Source of the DNA: Roseivirga spongicola
GTDB taxonomy: Bacteria > Bacteroidota > Bacteroidia > Cytophagales > Cyclobacteriaceae
Assembly: GCF_001592965.1 (NCBI RefSeq)
Contig: NZ_LRPC01000012.1
Location: 558,001-622,000 of the forward strand
Length of the DNA: 64,000 bases
Direction: 5' to 3'
The notes under the pieces were generated by a model. It had not been told where the DNA came from, did not search any database, and was given only the letters and a program-made list of their open reading frames with translations. This document shows, in pieces, positions 42,066 to 51,929 of this stretch. The first letter of the stretch is position 1; each line of letters begins with the position of its first letter. Made by a program: the position numbers and the translations under genes.

Positions 42066-43118
42066 TTGTATAAGTTCTTAATCCGTCCGTTCCTTTTTCT
42101 AAAAAATCCTGAGCCAGCTCATTATTTTACTTTTGGTCTCATTAGAAAGCTTTTTAAAGTACCAGGTGCTGCATCTGTAGCCAAAGGTTTGTACAACTTT
42201 CAACATCCAGAACTAGCAGTAGAGTGTTTTGGTTTGAAGTTTCCAAACCCAGTTGGACTTGCTGCTGGCTTCGATAAAGACGCTAAACTTTTCAATGAGC
42301 TATCAGCATTTGGGTTTGGCTTCATTGAAATCGGTACGCTTACACCCAAAGGTCAGGATGGAAACCCAAAGCCTCGTCTATTTAGGTTGCCCGATGATAT
42401 GAGCCTGATTAACCGCATGGGTTTTAATAATGAAGGGGTGGAAGTGGCTGTAGAGCGACTAAAAAAGAAGCGAACGCAAGTGTTGATTGGTGGAAACATA
42501 GGGAAGAATAAAGTCACTCCCAATGAACAGGCCGTTGACGATTATGTGTACTGCTTCCAAGCCTTGGAACCTTACGTAGATTATTTTGTGGTGAATGTGA
42601 GTTCACCAAACACGCCTAACTTAAGAGAACTTCAAGATAAAGAGCCGCTAACGGCACTCTTAAATACACTTCAGCAGAAGAAGAAAGAGCTAAATGCCAA
42701 ACAACCAATTCTATTGAAAATTGCGCCAGATCTAACTGATTCTCAGCTTGACGATATTGTAGACATAGTGAAAGACACAGGAATTGATGGACTTATTGCT
42801 ACCAATACTACTATTTCTAGAGAAGGCTTAAAGACGCCAAAGCAAACTGTTTCGCAAATTGGGGCTGGAGGCCTAAGTGGTGCAGCTGTAACTGATAGAT
42901 CTACAGAGGTTATCCGTTACTTACACCAAAAATCTGCAGGGGACTTTCCTATTGTTGGAGTAGGAGGAATACTTACCGCAGAAGATGCTATTGCTAAATT
43001 AGAGGCGGGGGCTTCATTGGTTCAGGTATACACAGGGTTTATTTACGAAGGCCCAGCCATGATTAAGAAAATTAACAAGGGAATTCTTCGTTGGAAAAAA
43101 GCAAAGCACAAGGCCTAG
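42066..43118 (+). CDS. pyrD: Dihydroorotate dehydrogenase (quinone)
   Basis: A 350-residue class 2 enzyme. The N-terminal membrane-associated part [20 protein letters not shown] gives quinone access. FMN-site blocks are [59 protein letters not shown] with the catalytic Ser, and KIAPDLTD, followed by [11 protein letters not shown] and [11 protein letters not shown]. It oxidises dihydroorotate to orotate and reduces membrane quinone. The TTG start at 42066 puts the N-terminus where other PyrD begin and agrees with the promoter; a longer ORF starts at 42000. pyrF is in the same direction 3 kb downstream. Confidence 0.94.
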   Translation: MYKFLIRPFLFLKNPEPAHYFTFGLIRKLFKVPGAASVAKGLYNFQHPELAVECFGLKFPNPVGLAAGFDKDAKLFNELSAFGFGFIEIGTLTPKGQDGNPKPRLFRLPDDMSLINRMGFNNEGVEVAVERLKKKRTQVLIGGNIGKNKVTPNEQAVDDYVYCFQALEPYVDYFVVNVSSPNTPNLRELQDKEPLTALLNTLQQKKKELNAKQPILLKIAPDLTDSQLDDIVDIVKDTGIDGLIATNTTISREGLKTPKQTVSQIGAGGLSGAAVTDRSTEVIRYLHQKSAGDFPIVGVGGILTAEDAIAKLEAGASLVQVYTGFIYEGPAMIKKINKGILRWKKAKHKA

Positions 43119-43178
43119 TTGGCTTATGCGGTTTCTAAAATTCATTTAACTTCGTACAAACTGGTTTAAAATTTTTCA

Positions 43179-45734
43179 ATGGCCCAAAACACCTATAAGT
43201 CCAATACCTTTAAAAGTAACCAGGGCAAAAAACCCAAAACCAAAAGAAAACTCTCCTTTAATCTGAGTATGCCTTTTCTAAAGGATAAAAGGGTGCAGCT
43301 TTCTGTGGGCTTTTTCCTATTGCTGGCATCGGTGTTTATTTTTCTAGCTTGTTTTAGCTATCTATTCACAGGTAAGGCAGACCAAAGTGTGGTTGAAGCT
43401 TTCTTCTCAGATGGTGAAACAGTTCAGTCTCTAGGCAGAGAAGCATCTAACTGGATGAAATTACTAGGTGCCTTAACAGCCCATAAACTTATTTTTTCAT
43501 GGTTTGGAATTGGGGCATTCCTTATTCCTCCGTTTCTGTTTATTCTAGGGTACAAGATTGTATGGGGCAAAGCTTTGATGAAACTTTCTAGGGCTTTTGC
43601 GGCTACCAGCTTTTTTCTGGTGTGGATTAGCCTGCTTATGGGCTCCATGATTAAAGGAGACGACTCAGTTTCCGAATGGAGCTTCTATTCTGGAGGCTTG
43701 GGTTATGAGCTTTCTTTGTTCTTCGATAGTCTTTTGGGCTACGGAACTATCCTTTTCTTAGCTTTTACATTACTGGTCTTTGTAATATTCTTCTTTAACA
43801 TCACTGAAATTTTAAGCCTGAAAAAGGCTACTGTAGAACCATCTGTACTAAAAGAAGATGAGGCTAAAAAACAGCAGGATTCAGAGCCAGTGAACCAACC
43901 TGTTGAGTCTACATCAGATGAGAGTGAAGAGGTTGATGAGGAAGAAGAAATTGATGACTCAGATTGGGTGGTAACAGTTAAAAATGAAGAGTCTGAGCCA
44001 GAGGAAAGTGAGTTGGAGCCAGAGTTAGCCTCTGCCATTAACTTGAGTACCGCACCATCTACACCTAATAAGGTCGAAGAGAAAAAAGAAGATGATGGTG
44101 CTATTGAACTAGAGGTTGAAGAGCCGGTTAATAAGCCAGTAGCACAAGAGCCTGCAAAAGAAAAGGAGCCAGCTTTTGAAGTAGAGATTAAGGAGGCTTC
44201 TGAAAAACTTGTTGAACAGGCAGGCCACTATGACCCTACTTTAGATTTGCCAAAATACCAGTTTCCAAAAGTAGATTTGCTGAATGAATACTCTACTGGT
44301 AGAGTTCAGGTTACAAAAGAAGAACTTCAGGCCAACAAAGACAAGATCGTTGAAACCCTAACCAATTTCAAGATTGGTATTGCTAGTATTAAAGCAACTA
44401 TTGGCCCTACGGTTACGCTTTACGAGATTGTGCCAGAAGCAGGGGTGAAGATTTCTAAGATCAAAAACTTGGAAGATGATATAGCCCTGAGTTTAGCTGC
44501 TTTAGGAATTCGTATTATCGCTCCAATCCCGGGTAAAGGAACTATTGGTATCGAAGTGCCAAACACCAATAAAGAAATGGTGTCCATGAGGTCGGTAATC
44601 TCTACTGATAAATTCATGAATTCCGATATGGCTTTACCAATTGCTCTTGGAAAAACCATCACCAACGATATTTTCGTTACCGACCTAGCAAAAATGCCTC
44701 ACTTATTGATGGCAGGTGCTACGGGTCAGGGTAAATCGGTTGGACTAAATGTAATACTAACTTCACTTTTATATAAGAAGCATCCTTCCCAGCTGAAGTT
44801 TGTATTGGTAGATCCGAAGAAGGTAGAATTAACCCTTTTCAATAAAATTGAGAGACATTACTTGGCTAAGCTTCCTGATAATGAGGAGCCAATTATTACC
44901 GATACTAAAAAAGTAATCCATACGCTTAATTCACTCTGTATTGAGATGGATCAGCGTTACGACTTATTGAAAGATGCTGCTTGTAGAAACCTAAAGGAGT
45001 ACAATAAGAAATTTATGGATAGAAAGCTGAATCCTGAAAAGGGACACAGATACCTTCCATACATTGTATTGGTTATAGATGAGTTAGCTGATTTGATGAT
45101 GACGGCAGGTAAGGAGGTGGAAACTCCAATTGCTCGTTTAGCTCAGTTAGCACGTGCTATTGGTATTCACTTGGTGGTAGCAACTCAGAGACCATCTGTA
45201 AACGTAATTACTGGTATTATAAAGGCTAACTTCCCTGCAAGGCTTTCATTTAGAGTAACTTCTAAAGTAGACTCCCGAACCATTCTAGATGCTGGAGGGG
45301 CCGATCAACTGATCGGACAAGGAGATATGCTGCTTTCAATGGGTTCCGATATCATAAGAATTCAGTGTGCATTTGTAGATACGCCAGAAGTAGACGAAAT
45401 TTGCGAATTCATTGGTAACCAAAAGGGTTATTCAGACGCTTACTTATTACCAGAATATGTTGGTGAAGATGAAGGAGGTAGCCGAGCAGATGTAGATCTT
45501 TCTGAAAGAGATGCATTGTTCGATGAAGCTGCTAGGCTCATAGTATCTCATCAGCAGGGAAGTACCAGTTTGATTCAGCGTAAACTCAAATTGGGATACA
45601 ATAGAGCAGGCCGTTTGATAGATCAATTAGAGGCGGCAGGAATTGTCGGGCCATTCGAAGGAAGTAAGGCAAGAGAGGTGTTGGTGCCCGATGAATATAG
45701 TTTGGAACAGTTATTGAATAACCTGGATAACTGA
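43179..45734 (+). CDS. ftsK: DNA translocase FtsK/SpoIIIE
   Basis: An 851-residue protein with four N-terminal helices (about 40-210), a long acidic linker (about 215-345, rich in Glu, Ser and Pro), an alpha-beta domain, and the motor domain with GATGQGKSVGLN (Walker A, about 513-524) and IVLVIDELADLMM (Walker B). The C-terminal winged-helix gamma domain, GSTSLIQRKLKLGYNRAGRL, recognises the polar KOPS sequences that guide DNA to dif. It moves DNA at the septum and activates XerD, whose gene is 5 kb upstream. Length is a little above average owing to the linker. Confidence 0.96.
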   Translation: MAQNTYKSNTFKSNQGKKPKTKRKLSFNLSMPFLKDKRVQLSVGFFLLLASVFIFLACFSYLFTGKADQSVVEAFFSDGETVQSLGREASNWMKLLGALTAHKLIFSWFGIGAFLIPPFLFILGYKIVWGKALMKLSRAFAATSFFLVWISLLMGSMIKGDDSVSEWSFYSGGLGYELSLFFDSLLGYGTILFLAFTLLVFVIFFFNITEILSLKKATVEPSVLKEDEAKKQQDSEPVNQPVESTSDESEEVDEEEEIDDSDWVVTVKNEESEPEESELEPELASAINLSTAPSTPNKVEEKKEDDGAIELEVEEPVNKPVAQEPAKEKEPAFEVEIKEASEKLVEQAGHYDPTLDLPKYQFPKVDLLNEYSTGRVQVTKEELQANKDKIVETLTNFKIGIASIKATIGPTVTLYEIVPEAGVKISKIKNLEDDIALSLAALGIRIIAPIPGKGTIGIEVPNTNKEMVSMRSVISTDKFMNSDMALPIALGKTITNDIFVTDLAKMPHLLMAGATGQGKSVGLNVILTSLLYKKHPSQLKFVLVDPKKVELTLFNKIERHYLAKLPDNEEPIITDTKKVIHTLNSLCIEMDQRYDLLKDAACRNLKEYNKKFMDRKLNPEKGHRYLPYIVLVIDELADLMMTAGKEVETPIARLAQLARAIGIHLVVATQRPSVNVITGIIKANFPARLSFRVTSKVDSRTILDAGGADQLIGQGDMLLSMGSDIIRIQCAFVDTPEVDEICEFIGNQKGYSDAYLLPEYVGEDEGGSRADVDLSERDALFDEAARLIVSHQQGSTSLIQRKLKLGYNRAGRLIDQLEAAGIVGPFEGSKAREVLVPDEYSLEQLLNNLDN

Positions 45735-45754
45735 TTTCAGTAATTAAGAAAAGA

Positions 45755-46393
45755 ATGAAAAGAATATTAATTGTGATGTTTTGGATGGCTGCCTCGTTGG
45801 TGGCTGTAGGGCAAGAACAAAATCCAAAAGCAATTTTGGATAAAATGAGTTCGGTTTATAAGGCAATGCCGGGTTATGAGATCGGATTCGTTCAGAAAAT
45901 TTTAAGTGAGTCTGAAGTGGTAGATAGGTTAACTGGCGAAGCTTCTGTTTCTAAAGATAAGTTTTTGATCAAGTTTCAGGCACAGCATATTTACTGTAAT
46001 GGAACGGTGCTTTGGACATATTTAGTAGAATCTCAGGAGTTGACAATCACTAATTTTGAACCAGATGAGGCAGTAATAAACCCATCGAACGTTTATGATA
46101 TCTACAAAGAGGGTTTTACCTATGCTTATAAAAGGCAGGATAACATTAAAGGAGAATTAGTGCACGTGGTAGAATTAACTTCTACGGATGATGACTCTGA
46201 TTTTACTAATGTTATAATGTACATAGGCCAGAAAGATTCATATCTAAAGGCTTGGGATTTGATTGATTATGCTGGTGCTAAGACAGCTTTCGAGGTATCT
46301 TCATTCAAACCAAATGTTACTTTTCCTCCAGGTTTCTTCGAGTTTGACGAAGAGAAAAACCCTGTTCAATACAAAGAAGACCTCCGTAATTAA
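45755..46393 (+). CDS. lolA: Outer membrane lipoprotein carrier protein LolA
   Basis: A 212-residue periplasmic protein with a signal peptide (about 1-19, cut near VAVGQ). The fold is seen in [20 protein letters not shown], the [16 protein letters not shown] strand pair and [20 protein letters not shown]. LolA carries lipoproteins from the inner to the outer membrane. It starts 20 bp after ftsK and its stop shares one base with pyrF (TAATG), so the three are probably one transcript. Confidence 0.9.
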   Translation: MKRILIVMFWMAASLVAVGQEQNPKAILDKMSSVYKAMPGYEIGFVQKILSESEVVDRLTGEASVSKDKFLIKFQAQHIYCNGTVLWTYLVESQELTITNFEPDEAVINPSNVYDIYKEGFTYAYKRQDNIKGELVHVVELTSTDDDSDFTNVIMYIGQKDSYLKAWDLIDYAGAKTAFEVSSFKPNVTFPPGFFEFDEEKNPVQYKEDLRN

Positions 46394-47208
46394 TGAACAA
46401 AAAAGACTTATTCGGTCAAATCAAGGCTAAATCATCTTACCTATGTGTTGGCCTTGATACTGATATTCAGAAAATTCCTGAACACCTCAAAAAAGCGGAC
46501 GATCCGCTTTTTGAGTTTAATAAGCAAATTATAGACGCTACCATAGATTATGCGGTGGCCTATAAGCCTAATATAGCTTTTTACGAAGCTCACGGTCTCA
46601 AAGGTTGGGAGAGCTTAATGAAAACCATTGAGTATATCCCCAAAGAGGCCTTCGTTATTGCAGATGCTAAACGTGGCGATATTGGGAATACCTCAAAAAT
46701 GTATGCTCGTGCTTTCTTTGAAGAAATGAATTGCGATGCCATTACGGTGGCTCCTTATATGGGTGAAGACTCTGTAAAACCTTTCTTAGATTTCAAGAAT
46801 AAGTGGGTTATTCTTTTGGCTCTTACTTCTAATGCGGGTGGAAAGGACTTTCAGAATCTCACATTAGATTCTGGGGAGGAAGTTTATGAGCGAGTTCTAT
46901 CGAAAAGTCAGGAGTGGGGTTCTTCAGAAGAGCTGATGTACGTGGTTGGAGCTACAAAAGCGGAGGCTTTAAAGAATATCAGACAGATTGTGCCAGATCA
47001 TTTCCTTTTAGTACCTGGTGTAGGAGCTCAAGGCGGTAGCCTTGAAGAGGTTTCTAAGTATGGAATGAATAGTGAGTGTGGACTGCTTGTAAACTCTTCA
47101 CGCGGAATCATTTATAAAGACTCCTCTGAAGCATTTGCCCAAGTTGCGGGTCAAGAGGCTAATACTCTGCAACAGGAAATGTCTAAATATTTAGAAAAAT
47201 ATTGCTAA
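46393..47208 (+). CDS. pyrF: Orotidine 5'-phosphate decarboxylase
   Basis: A 271-residue enzyme of the longer PyrF group. [18 protein letters not shown] is the start motif, [16 protein letters not shown] is the catalytic DxKxxD region (about 93-108), VAPYMGEDS follows, and [14 protein letters not shown] binds phosphate. It converts OMP to UMP. It follows lolA with a 1-bp overlap and works in the same pathway as PyrD, 3 kb upstream. Confidence 0.95.
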   Translation: MNKKDLFGQIKAKSSYLCVGLDTDIQKIPEHLKKADDPLFEFNKQIIDATIDYAVAYKPNIAFYEAHGLKGWESLMKTIEYIPKEAFVIADAKRGDIGNTSKMYARAFFEEMNCDAITVAPYMGEDSVKPFLDFKNKWVILLALTSNAGGKDFQNLTLDSGEEVYERVLSKSQEWGSSEELMYVVGATKAEALKNIRQIVPDHFLLVPGVGAQGGSLEEVSKYGMNSECGLLVNSSRGIIYKDSSEAFAQVAGQEANTLQQEMSKYLEKYC

Positions 47209-47233
47209 ATTATTTGGTGTAAACACGCACCAA

Positions 47234-48508
47234 ATGATTCAAGAAGAGTTCCTACATTTCGTCTGGCTACATCAATATTTCAATCCGAAACAGCTAATTA
47301 CTACCGATGGTAAATCGGTAGAAGTATTGAAGCCTGGATACCATAACCATCTGGCAGGCCCAGACTTTAAGGAGGCTAGTATCAAGCTTGAAGGAATTCT
47401 TTGGGCAGGTTCAGTAGAAATTCACGTTAAGTCGTCTGATTGGAGTGCGCATAAACATGATGGAGATAGCAACTATGACAATGTTGTGCTCCATGTGGTG
47501 TTTACACATGACCGTGAGATATTGAATGCCGATGGGCAGCCCATTCCAACATTAGAACTCAAAGGTCTTGTTAAACCAGGCCTCCTTTCTAGGTACAAAA
47601 CTATTGTAGAAAGTCAGACCGATATTCCATGTGGCAATTCATTTCATAAAGTTAAGGCGGTTACCAAGCTCTCTATGTTAGAGTTTACTTTGGTAAGAAG
47701 GTTGGAACGTAAGGGAGATCTTTTCAAGGAGATTCTGGAAAGCAATAATCAAGACTGGGAGCAAAGCACCTACCAATGGTTGGCGAGCGGATTTGGCTTT
47801 AAAACAAATTCAGAGAACATGCTGCAACTGGCTAATGCTGTGCCCCTCAAAGTTTTGCAAAAGCATGCAGATTTAAAACAATGGGAGGCATTGTTGTTCG
47901 GTGCTAGCGGCTTGTTAAATGCTTCTGACAATGATGCCTACGCTAATGAATTACGTAGAGAATACGCTTTTTTAGAACGTAAGTATGAAGTGAAATCAAG
48001 TCTTAGCTATAATCAATGGCACTTTTCAGGAGTGCGTCCTTCTAACTTTCCTACAGTAAGAATTGCTCAGTTCGCAGCGTTGGTTCATAGCCATCCAAAC
48101 TTATTTAGTCTATTTACCCATTTTACAGATTTAGTTAGTCTTCAAAAACTGCTTCAGGTTAGTCCGTCTGAGTATTGGAAATCGCATTTGAATTTTGGGG
48201 CGAAAAGCAAGTTTCAGAATAAGGCAATGTCTAAATCTGCTGCTCAAGGACTTATGATAAATACCATTGCCCCATTACTAGTGGCTTATTCGGAATATAA
48301 AGATGATGCTGATATGTTAGATCGGGCCATGAATATCTTAATGACCCTTCCTGTAGAGCAAAATCATATAATTCGAAAGTGGCAGACTTTAGGGTGGAAC
48401 GTAAACTCTAGTTTCGATACTCAGGGACTAATCGAGCTTTATAACGAGTACTGTTTAACTCGTAAATGCATGAAATGTAAGATTGGTATTGAGTTGGTAA
48501 AGGCCTGA
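47234..48508 (+). CDS. DUF2851 family protein
   Basis: A 424-residue cytosolic protein. MIQEEFLHFVWLHQYFN at the start, GYHNHLAGPDFKEA, WAGSVEIHVKSSDW and DNVVLHVVFTHD are the well-conserved N-terminal blocks of DUF2851, a family almost limited to Bacteroidota. The E/H/K arrangement in EIHVKSSDW recalls PD-(D/E)XK nuclease folds, which is a guess only. The C-terminus has two cysteines (CMKC). It follows pyrF by 25 bp. Function unknown. Confidence 0.88.
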   Translation: MIQEEFLHFVWLHQYFNPKQLITTDGKSVEVLKPGYHNHLAGPDFKEASIKLEGILWAGSVEIHVKSSDWSAHKHDGDSNYDNVVLHVVFTHDREILNADGQPIPTLELKGLVKPGLLSRYKTIVESQTDIPCGNSFHKVKAVTKLSMLEFTLVRRLERKGDLFKEILESNNQDWEQSTYQWLASGFGFKTNSENMLQLANAVPLKVLQKHADLKQWEALLFGASGLLNASDNDAYANELRREYAFLERKYEVKSSLSYNQWHFSGVRPSNFPTVRIAQFAALVHSHPNLFSLFTHFTDLVSLQKLLQVSPSEYWKSHLNFGAKSKFQNKAMSKSAAQGLMINTIAPLLVAYSEYKDDADMLDRAMNILMTLPVEQNHIIRKWQTLGWNVNSSFDTQGLIELYNEYCLTRKCMKCKIGIELVKA

Positions 48509-48535
48509 ATACTTATTTTTTGATACGAAAAGGCT

Positions 48536-48543
48536 TAACTTTG
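48536..48543 (+). promoter_or_regulatory. -7 promoter element for the acetyltransferase gene
   Basis: TAACTTTG followed by C matches TAnnTTTG and lies 17 bp before the ATG at 48561. Confidence 0.55.
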
Positions 48544-48560
48544 CACCCGCAAAAAGAGCT

Positions 48561-49193
48561 ATGGAGAATCCTGTAATCATATTTGGAGCAAATGCACTCG
48601 GTAGAGCTGCAAAAGAGATTTTTGAAAGTAATGATATTATCGTTTATGGTTTCTTAGACGATAATGAAGAACTGCACGGACAAACGCTTGGTGAGCTAAG
48701 TATTTTGGGCAGAACTGACGATGATGGCTTTCTTAAACTTATCGGTAAAAAGTGTGAAGCCTTTATTGGAGTTGATGACCGTCAGCTAAGAAAAGGCTTA
48801 GTAAAGTTGATAAAGGAGAGAAGAAAGATGATGCCAGTGAATGCTATTCATAGCAATACTGAAATAGCACCGTCTGCCAGTGTAGGTCATGGAGAATTTA
48901 TAAATAGTGGAGTAATCATTGGCGCAAATGCTAAAATTGGCGATCACTGTATGATCCATACAAACGCTACTATAGACTTCAGCGCCAAACTTGGAGACTT
49001 AGTTCAGGTTGGACCTGGTAGTGTTGTGGGAAGCGAGGCAGAAATTGGCGATAACGTATTCATTGGTTCCGGAGTAACCATTGTACCAGGAATAAAAGTT
49101 GGTAAAGATGCTAGAATAGGAGCAGGGTCGGTGGTAATTGCCGATGTTGCTGATGGAGAAACAGTATTCGGAAATCCAGCTGCTAAAGTTTAG
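48561..49193 (+). CDS. NeuD/PglD-type sugar O- or N-acetyltransferase
   Basis: A 210-residue protein. The N-terminal Rossmann part reads VIIFGANALGRAAKEIFE and the C-terminus is a left-handed beta helix of hexapeptide repeats: SASVGHGEFINSGVIIGANA, then AKIGDHCMIHTNATIDFSA, AEIGDNVFIGSGVTIVPG, ending GNPAAKV. His in MIHTNAT is the likely catalytic base. NeuD-like enzymes acetylate sugars for surface polymers with acetyl-CoA. No sugar gene is next to it, so the substrate is open. Confidence 0.87.
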   Translation: MENPVIIFGANALGRAAKEIFESNDIIVYGFLDDNEELHGQTLGELSILGRTDDDGFLKLIGKKCEAFIGVDDRQLRKGLVKLIKERRKMMPVNAIHSNTEIAPSASVGHGEFINSGVIIGANAKIGDHCMIHTNATIDFSAKLGDLVQVGPGSVVGSEAEIGDNVFIGSGVTIVPGIKVGKDARIGAGSVVIADVADGETVFGNPAAKV

Positions 49194-49306
49194 AATTCAG
49201 ATTGAGAATGCTCTGATAATCTTCTTTAGGAGGAGGAGCCCGCAGGGCGGAAGAGGTTTCTGATATTCAACTAGAAATTCACCCTACAAGCAATAGGGCA
49301 GAACAT

Positions 49307-50272
49307 ATGGAAAAGAAGTATTCAATTTTATTGTATTACTGCTACGCGAAAATCGAGGATTATGAAGCGTACAGAGAAGAACATCACCTTTTTTGTGTTG
49401 AAAACAACTTAAGAGGTAGAATCATTATTTCACCTGAAGGACTTAACGGAACTGTTTCGGGCTTAAAAGAAGACTGTGAGAAGTACATGGCTTATGTACA
49501 TTCCGATGCTCGATTTGCCGATACGGAATTCAAGGTTGAGGCACATGAAACCATGGCTTTCGCCAAACTTCATGTGAGAGTAAAACCAGAGATAGTTCAC
49601 TCAAGCTTGAGGCATATAGATCCAAGGCAAAAAACTGGGACTTACGTTGAACCGCAAGACTTTAGAAAAATCCTTGAAGAACAACCTGAGGATACCGTTA
49701 TTCTAGATGTTCGGAGCAACTACGAGCACAATGTAGGTCGATTCAAAAATGCCCTAACCTTAGATATAGATAACTTCCGAGACTTTCCCGAAAAGGTGAA
49801 GGAGTTAGACCACCTTAAAGGTAAGAAAGTGGTTACCTACTGTACAGGTGGTATTAAGTGTGAAAAGGCCAGTGCCTACTTATTAGAGCAGGGTTTTGAT
49901 AATGTCTATCAGCTTCATGGTGGGATTATTAAATACGGAATTGAGGCTGAAGGAAAGGATTTTGAAGGTAAATGCTACGTTTTCGATAACCGTATTACTG
50001 CCGATGTAAATCATGTAAATCCAAGCATTGTTTCTAAGTGTTTCATCACTGGTGAACCTACGGATAGAATGGTGAATTGCGCCAACCCGGAGTGTAATGC
50101 GCATATTCCTATGACTGAAGAAGCTGGATGGTTAATGGATGGATGTTGTTCCGATGAGTGTCGAAAAAATCCTGCAAGAAGACCTTACGATGGTACTGGA
50201 TACTATCAAAAGAATACCAATCACTATAACCCTTTAAAGGGTGTGAAAAGAGAGCCAGCTAAAATCGACTAA
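49307..50272 (+). CDS. trhO: tRNA uridine(34) hydroxylase TrhO
   Basis: A 321-residue rhodanese-related protein. The N-terminal ferredoxin-like domain carries GRIIISPEGLNGTVSG, the rhodanese domain has ILDVRSNYEHNVGRF and the active-site loop VVTYCTGGIKCEKASAYL, and a C-terminal cysteine-rich part (CFITG, CANPECNAH, CCSDECRK) likely binds zinc. TrhO hydroxylates U34 of certain tRNAs using oxygen. It shares one base with the next gene (TAATG). Confidence 0.94.
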   Translation: MEKKYSILLYYCYAKIEDYEAYREEHHLFCVENNLRGRIIISPEGLNGTVSGLKEDCEKYMAYVHSDARFADTEFKVEAHETMAFAKLHVRVKPEIVHSSLRHIDPRQKTGTYVEPQDFRKILEEQPEDTVILDVRSNYEHNVGRFKNALTLDIDNFRDFPEKVKELDHLKGKKVVTYCTGGIKCEKASAYLLEQGFDNVYQLHGGIIKYGIEAEGKDFEGKCYVFDNRITADVNHVNPSIVSKCFITGEPTDRMVNCANPECNAHIPMTEEAGWLMDGCCSDECRKNPARRPYDGTGYYQKNTNHYNPLKGVKREPAKID

Positions 50273-51144
50273 TGGCTGCCAGAAGAATTCCAGAATCAGA
50301 ACTAATTCTGAACGATGGAGATAGAATCTACCATCTCAATCTAACCGCTGAGATGGTAGCGGATACCATTATTGTTGTAGGTGACCCTGATAGAGTATCG
50401 AAAATAAGTAGGCACTTCGATAAAATTCATTTCCAAGAGTCTAATAGAGAATTAGTTACTCATACTGGTGAAATTGGAGGAAAACCGCTTTCTATTATTA
50501 GTTCTGGAATGGGAACGGATAATGTTGAGCTACTCATGACTGAGCTAGATGCTTTAGTTAATATTGATTTTAAGTCTAGAAAGGTAAACCGAAGGTTAAA
50601 GAAGCTCAATATCATTAGAATAGGTACTTCGGGTTGCATGCAAGCTGATATTCCCCTAGATGCGCTGTTGGTTTCAAGAGCAGGTTTAGGACTCGATACG
50701 CTCATGAGCTTTTATGATCGTAGTCTGAGTGAAGATTTAGCTGTAGTGGAGAATAAAATTCAGCGATTGTTAGAGTTACCTTTTAAGCCATATTTTGCCA
50801 AAGGGTCCGATCAGCTATTCGATCTATTTAAAGATGATATGCACCATGGTGTTACCGTTACTGCTCCTGGTTTTTACGCTCCACAGGGAAGAGAAATAAG
50901 GCTTAAACCAAAAATTACAGGCTTTATTGATACTCTAGCCAATACCCCAACCAGTTTCGGAAGGTTTACAAATTTTGAGATGGAAACTGCTGGTTACTAT
51001 GCAATGGCCGAGCTGTTAGGACATGAAATGATAAGCCTGAATGCGCTAATAGCTAACAGAGCCAATCAGACTTTTTCATCCAATCATGAAAAAACTGTAG
51101 AGCGACTTATTCAGCTAGTTTTAGAGAAGCTTACTTATTCTTAG
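50272..51144 (+). CDS. Nucleoside phosphorylase
   Basis: A 290-residue enzyme of the PNP/UDP family. VVGDPDRVSKISRHFD and SSGMGTDNVELLMTELDAL bind phosphate and ribose, IRIGTSGCMQ is the GTSG motif, and FEMETAGYYAMAELLGHE holds the nucleoside-binding FEMET block. The motif set is closest to uridine phosphorylase-like enzymes; base preference cannot be told. It begins on the last base of trhO and ends 14 bp into the convergent gene. Confidence 0.9.
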   Translation: MAARRIPESELILNDGDRIYHLNLTAEMVADTIIVVGDPDRVSKISRHFDKIHFQESNRELVTHTGEIGGKPLSIISSGMGTDNVELLMTELDALVNIDFKSRKVNRRLKKLNIIRIGTSGCMQADIPLDALLVSRAGLGLDTLMSFYDRSLSEDLAVVENKIQRLLELPFKPYFAKGSDQLFDLFKDDMHHGVTVTAPGFYAPQGREIRLKPKITGFIDTLANTPTSFGRFTNFEMETAGYYAMAELLGHEMISLNALIANRANQTFSSNHEKTVERLIQLVLEKLTYS

Positions 51145-51712
51145 GTTTTAGGTTTCCTTGAATTAACAAATTGAATTCAACACAGGTGAGTACTCCGTTG
51201 TGAGAGTATGGACACGTTTTGTAAAGCGTTTCACCGAACCTATTCTTTGTGGTAATTACATCATCGCCCTTGCAGACGGGGCAAGTAATCAAATCATCGC
51301 TATCGCACTTTATGGTATTTAGGTAAAAGAATTTAGAGTTAACATCTGCGCTAGATGTGGTGCCTCTGTTGTTTCTAAATGCTTCTTCGGCCAGCTCCAA
51401 TAAGTTTAGCGTTTCTTTTGAGAACTGTCCACGGCTTCCCTTCAGTTCAAGGTACTTATTCAACCAGTCAATACTCTGAGTATGCTTATTCATGTAATAT
51501 GAATTCTTACCGAAGTAAAAACAGAAGTCGGCAGAGAGTACGTCTATCTTATCTAGCGCAGCCATAAAATATCCATCGGCCTTGCTATACTGCTCAAGGT
51601 CCATGTAATGCACTGCACTATCTATATATCTTCTGGGGTCTTCCTTCTGTTGGGCATTGGCTATAAAAGAGCAAGATGCAAACAGTACTAAGAGGAATGT
51701 AAGTCTCTTCAT
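51131..51712 (-). CDS. Secreted TPR protein with a C-terminal cysteine cluster
   Basis: A 193-residue protein with a signal peptide (about 1-20, SFIANAQ). YIDSAVHYMDLEQYSKADGY and QSIDWLNKYLELKG form TPR-like helices. The end has CDSDDLITCPVCKGDDV and later KTCPYSHNG and TCVEF, a zinc-ribbon or DnaJ-like cysteine pattern that is unusual after a signal peptide. Function unknown. It overlaps the convergent phosphorylase by 14 bp. Confidence 0.7.
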   Translation of the reverse strand: MKRLTFLLVLFASCSFIANAQQKEDPRRYIDSAVHYMDLEQYSKADGYFMAALDKIDVLSADFCFYFGKNSYYMNKHTQSIDWLNKYLELKGSRGQFSKETLNLLELAEEAFRNNRGTTSSADVNSKFFYLNTIKCDSDDLITCPVCKGDDVITTKNRFGETLYKTCPYSHNGVLTCVEFNLLIQGNLKPKNK

Positions 51713-51727
51713 AAGTAAATATCAGCT

Positions 51728-51735
51728 CAAAAATA
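51728..51735 (-). promoter_or_regulatory. -7 promoter element for the TPR protein gene
   Basis: On the minus strand TATTTTTG, 15 bp ahead of the ATG at 51712, between that gene and the terminator of the gene before it. Confidence 0.45.
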
Positions 51736-51751
51736 ATAAACTCTGGAAACT

Positions 51752-51775
51752 AAAAAGCCTCGGTTTTTCCGAGGC
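51752..51775 (-). terminator. Terminator after the 37-residue peptide gene
   Basis: On the minus strand a 7-bp GC-rich stem, GCCTCGG with CCGAGGC, a 5-nt loop and five T. It lies about 40 bp after the small ORF at 51816-51929, which supports that ORF as a transcribed gene. Confidence 0.8.
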
Positions 51776-51815
51776 CTAACTACTTAACAGTATTTAACGC
51801 TTTTGGTGAAGTAAT

Positions 51816-51929
51816 TTATTTTGTCGCACCTTTCTTCTTAGGTAACGCAATTTTCTTTCCTGCCAGACTATAAATACCGAGACCGGTGGCAACAACTGCA
51901 GCTGTGAGTAAAATAGTTTTCGTTTTCAT
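51816..51929 (-). CDS. 37-residue membrane peptide
   Basis: ATG at 51929 to TAA at 51816. MKTKTILLTAAVVATGLG makes a short helix, then GKKIALPKKKGATK, a basic tail. It has its own terminator 40 bp downstream, the best sign that it is expressed. No family known to me; peptides of this kind occur singly in related genomes (recollection, not checked). Too short for most gene finders. Confidence 0.6.
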   Translation of the reverse strand: MKTKTILLTAAVVATGLGIYSLAGKKIALPKKKGATK

